Assembly: GCA_002365025.1 (NCBI GenBank)
Contig: DEYX01000227.1
Coordinates: forward strand, 1 to 6,741
Source of the DNA: Hungatella sp. UBA3147
GTDB lineage: Bacteria; Bacillota; Clostridia; Lachnospirales; Lachnospiraceae
Direction: 5' to 3'
Length of the DNA: 6,741 bases
Shown: piece after piece, positions 5,400-6,741 of the stretch
Layout of the letters: each line of letters starts with the position of its first letter
Position numbering within the stretch: the first letter of the stretch is position 1
Position numbers and translations under genes: made by a program
Notes under the pieces: generated by a model
What the model saw: the letters and a program-made list of their open reading frames with translations, nothing else
What the model was told of the DNA's origin: nothing
Databases searched by the model: none

Positions 5400-6741
5400 T
5401 TATTCAACGGTGATATCCAGATTATCTGCTACCTGCTGTTTGAAATCCTTAATCGCCTGTTCTCTGCTCTTGTTTCCTGCGGTGTATTCCCGTACCTGAT
5501 CTCTCCAATACATATTAATGGTTTCATCGTACTGTGTCAGGTTCGTACCCTTTGCATACTTATTTGCCGGAACAAATACGTCAAACATATTCTGTCCGTT
5601 TAAGAAGTCAATGGATCCGTCGGATTTGGCCATAACTGTACCGGAAGCTACGGTGTCCTTTGTTCCCGCATCATTCATAGTACCGTTTGCCCACATGTAC
5701 TGCAAGCCGTTTTCGGAAGTTTCCAGGGTGATCCACTGGATAATATCACCAACCGCTTTTTTCACCTCAGAGTCTTTATTTGCCATTACCCATGTACCTC
5801 CCCAGAAAAAGCCGATAGGAGATTCGCATACTGCCCAGTCACCAAAGGTTCCTTCTCCGATTTTCTCGCCGCCTGAGTTAGGAGCCATTACATAGTTGAT
5901 CAGCCATGCCGGACCAAAGAAGCCTAAAACTGGTTTTGAGCCCTGGCCCTTCATGTCCGCAAACCAGGCATCCTGCCAATCTCTGGTATCATTGTGAAGT
6001 CCTCCATCCATCAGTTTCTTAGACAGATCCAAAAACTCTTCCCGCTTCGGGTCAATATTCAGCTTGCCATCCACAATCCAGCCTGTATCAGAACTGTTTT
6101 CCACTGCGTGCCACAGATCACCGTCACCGGATATGATCCCGTAGCCTTTGGCTTTTAAATCATTTGCAGCATTAAAAAATGAATCCCAGCTATTGCTTCC
6201 CGCGCCCAATTTAGCGCCGACTTCCTTCGGATCATCGGTTCCCCAAGTATCCTTTGCAATGGAGCGGCGATAGATAAATGCGCCGCCAGTCGCCTGGTAT
6301 CCTAAGGCAACCAGCTTGTTATCCTGATTGGTTCCTATGTCCATGGTATACTTGGCGATATCCGCTTCCTTCACTTTTGCGGCTACGTCAATTCCCAGGT
6401 CCTCGTAAGGAGCCGCATATCGGCCGGCATCTCCCTGCGTGTATTTAAGTACAAATGCGGCTTCTGCACAATACAGATCCGGTGCATCGGTCCCGCCTGC
6501 CGCCAGTGCCTGATCCAGTGCCGGCTGATAAGCGCCGTCCGTTGTGGCAATGATCGTAGGATTGATTTCATAATCAAAATCCGGATGCAATTCTTTGTAT
6601 TTTTCGATCATTTTAGGCACTTCATCCGTAAATGCCCAGACATTGATCACCTTTTTTCCTGGCTCCGTCGTTTCTGCCTTTTCCGTGGATTCGCTCTTTG
6701 CTGCCGTTTCTGTAGATTCGTTCTTTGCCCCCGTTTCCGCG
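5400..6741 (-). CDS. Extracellular sugar-binding protein of an ABC importer, 5' end off the right edge
   Basis: The frame is open through base 6741 and gives 446 residues. The missing N-terminus should hold the signal peptide and lipobox Cys, judging by the family's usual length and the linker that follows. Visible first is a Thr/Glu/Lys/Ala-rich linker of about 30 residues, then PGKKVINVWAFTDEVPKMIE, the usual first strand and helix of family 1 solute-binding proteins. Many Trp, Tyr and Phe residues and Gly-rich stretches such as GFFWGGTWVMANKDSEVKKA fit a sugar-binding cleft. A GTG codon at 6650 is an internal Val, not the start. It is the first visible gene of the operon, ahead of the two permeases; it would sit outside the membrane and deliver substrate to them. 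Substrate unknown. Confidence 0.93.
   Translation of the reverse strand, partial: AETGAKNESTETAAKSESTEKAETTEPGKKVINVWAFTDEVPKMIEKYKELHPDFDYEINPTIIATTDGAYQPALDQALAAGGTDAPDLYCAEAAFVLKYTQGDAGRYAAPYEDLGIDVAAKVKEADIAKYTMDIGTNQDNKLVALGYQATGGAFIYRRSIAKDTWGTDDPKEVGAKLGAGSNSWDSFFNAANDLKAKGYGIISGDGDLWHAVENSSDTGWIVDGKLNIDPKREEFLDLSKKLMDGGLHNDTRDWQDAWFADMKGQGSKPVLGFFGPAWLINYVMAPNSGGEKIGEGTFGDWAVCESPIGFFWGGTWVMANKDSEVKKAVGDIIQWITLETSENGLQYMWANGTMNDAGTKDTVASGTVMAKSDGSIDFLNGQNMFDVFVPANKYAKGTNLTQYDETINMYWRDQVREYTAGNKSREQAIKDFKQQVADNLDITVE
6672..6725 (-). repeat. Imperfect 27-base tandem repeat coding the lipoprotein linker
   Basis: Two nine-codon units follow each other in frame: KNESTETAA (6725-6699) and KSESTEKAE (6698-6672). 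The first 24 bases of the units differ at four positions by my count. They encode a low-complexity, charged spacer between the expected membrane anchor and the folded binding domain. Such linkers are common in Firmicute lipoproteins and vary in length. Confidence 0.6.

Noticed and set aside
5518..5895. Open frame of 125 codons on the plus strand opposite the sugar-binding protein
   Set aside because: It is a shadow of a well-conserved coding region, with no plausible start signal or recognisable domain.
6648..6650. GTG as start codon of the sugar-binding protein
   Set aside because: The frame continues upstream through a typical lipoprotein linker to the window edge, and no Shine-Dalgarno precedes the GTG at a useful distance.

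Overview
The window looks like a chromosomal segment of a low-to-medium G+C Firmicute. The best guess is Lachnospiraceae, in or near the Lacrimispora/Enterocloster clostridia. This rests on strong AGGAGG-type ribosome binding sites, a CUT1 sugar transporter gene set without a linked ATPase, and protein styles typical of that family. The taxonomic call is inference. No RNA gene, CRISPR array, insertion sequence or phage gene is visible.

Layout, left to right. (1) 1-974, minus strand: the N-terminal 324 residues of an FAD-dependent DAO-fold oxidoreductase; its C-terminus, where relatives often carry a Rieske [2Fe-2S] domain, lies off the left edge. (2) 975-1148: a divergent, AT-rich and pyrimidine-skewed control region. 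(3) 1149-2531, plus strand: a cytosolic GGDEF-EAL protein in which both signature sites are degenerate. (4) 2605-3519, plus strand: an AraC-family regulator with an N-terminal cupin, whose Shine-Dalgarno lies in a self-complementary sequence. (5) 3509-6741, minus strand: a carbohydrate ABC transporter operon transcribed right to left as solute-binding lipoprotein (5' end off the right edge), then a MalF/UgpA-like permease, then a MalG/UgpE-like permease. The regulator gene and the last permease gene meet tail to tail and overlap by 11 bases.

How the genes may work together. The binding protein captures a sugar outside the cell and the two permeases form the membrane channel. The ATPase must come from elsewhere, as for CUT1 systems energised by a shared MsmX-type ATPase. 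The AraC-family protein is the natural candidate to sense the sugar or a metabolite and control the transporter, but only position supports this. The degenerate GGDEF-EAL protein lies 73 bases upstream of the regulator on the same strand and may be co-transcribed with it. It is probably not a working cyclic-di-GMP enzyme and may be a receptor or protein-interaction module.

Most of the window is ordinary accessory metabolism. The points most worth a second look are the doubly degenerate GGDEF-EAL protein, the self-complementary ribosome binding site of the regulator, and the tail-to-tail overlap with no visible terminator.
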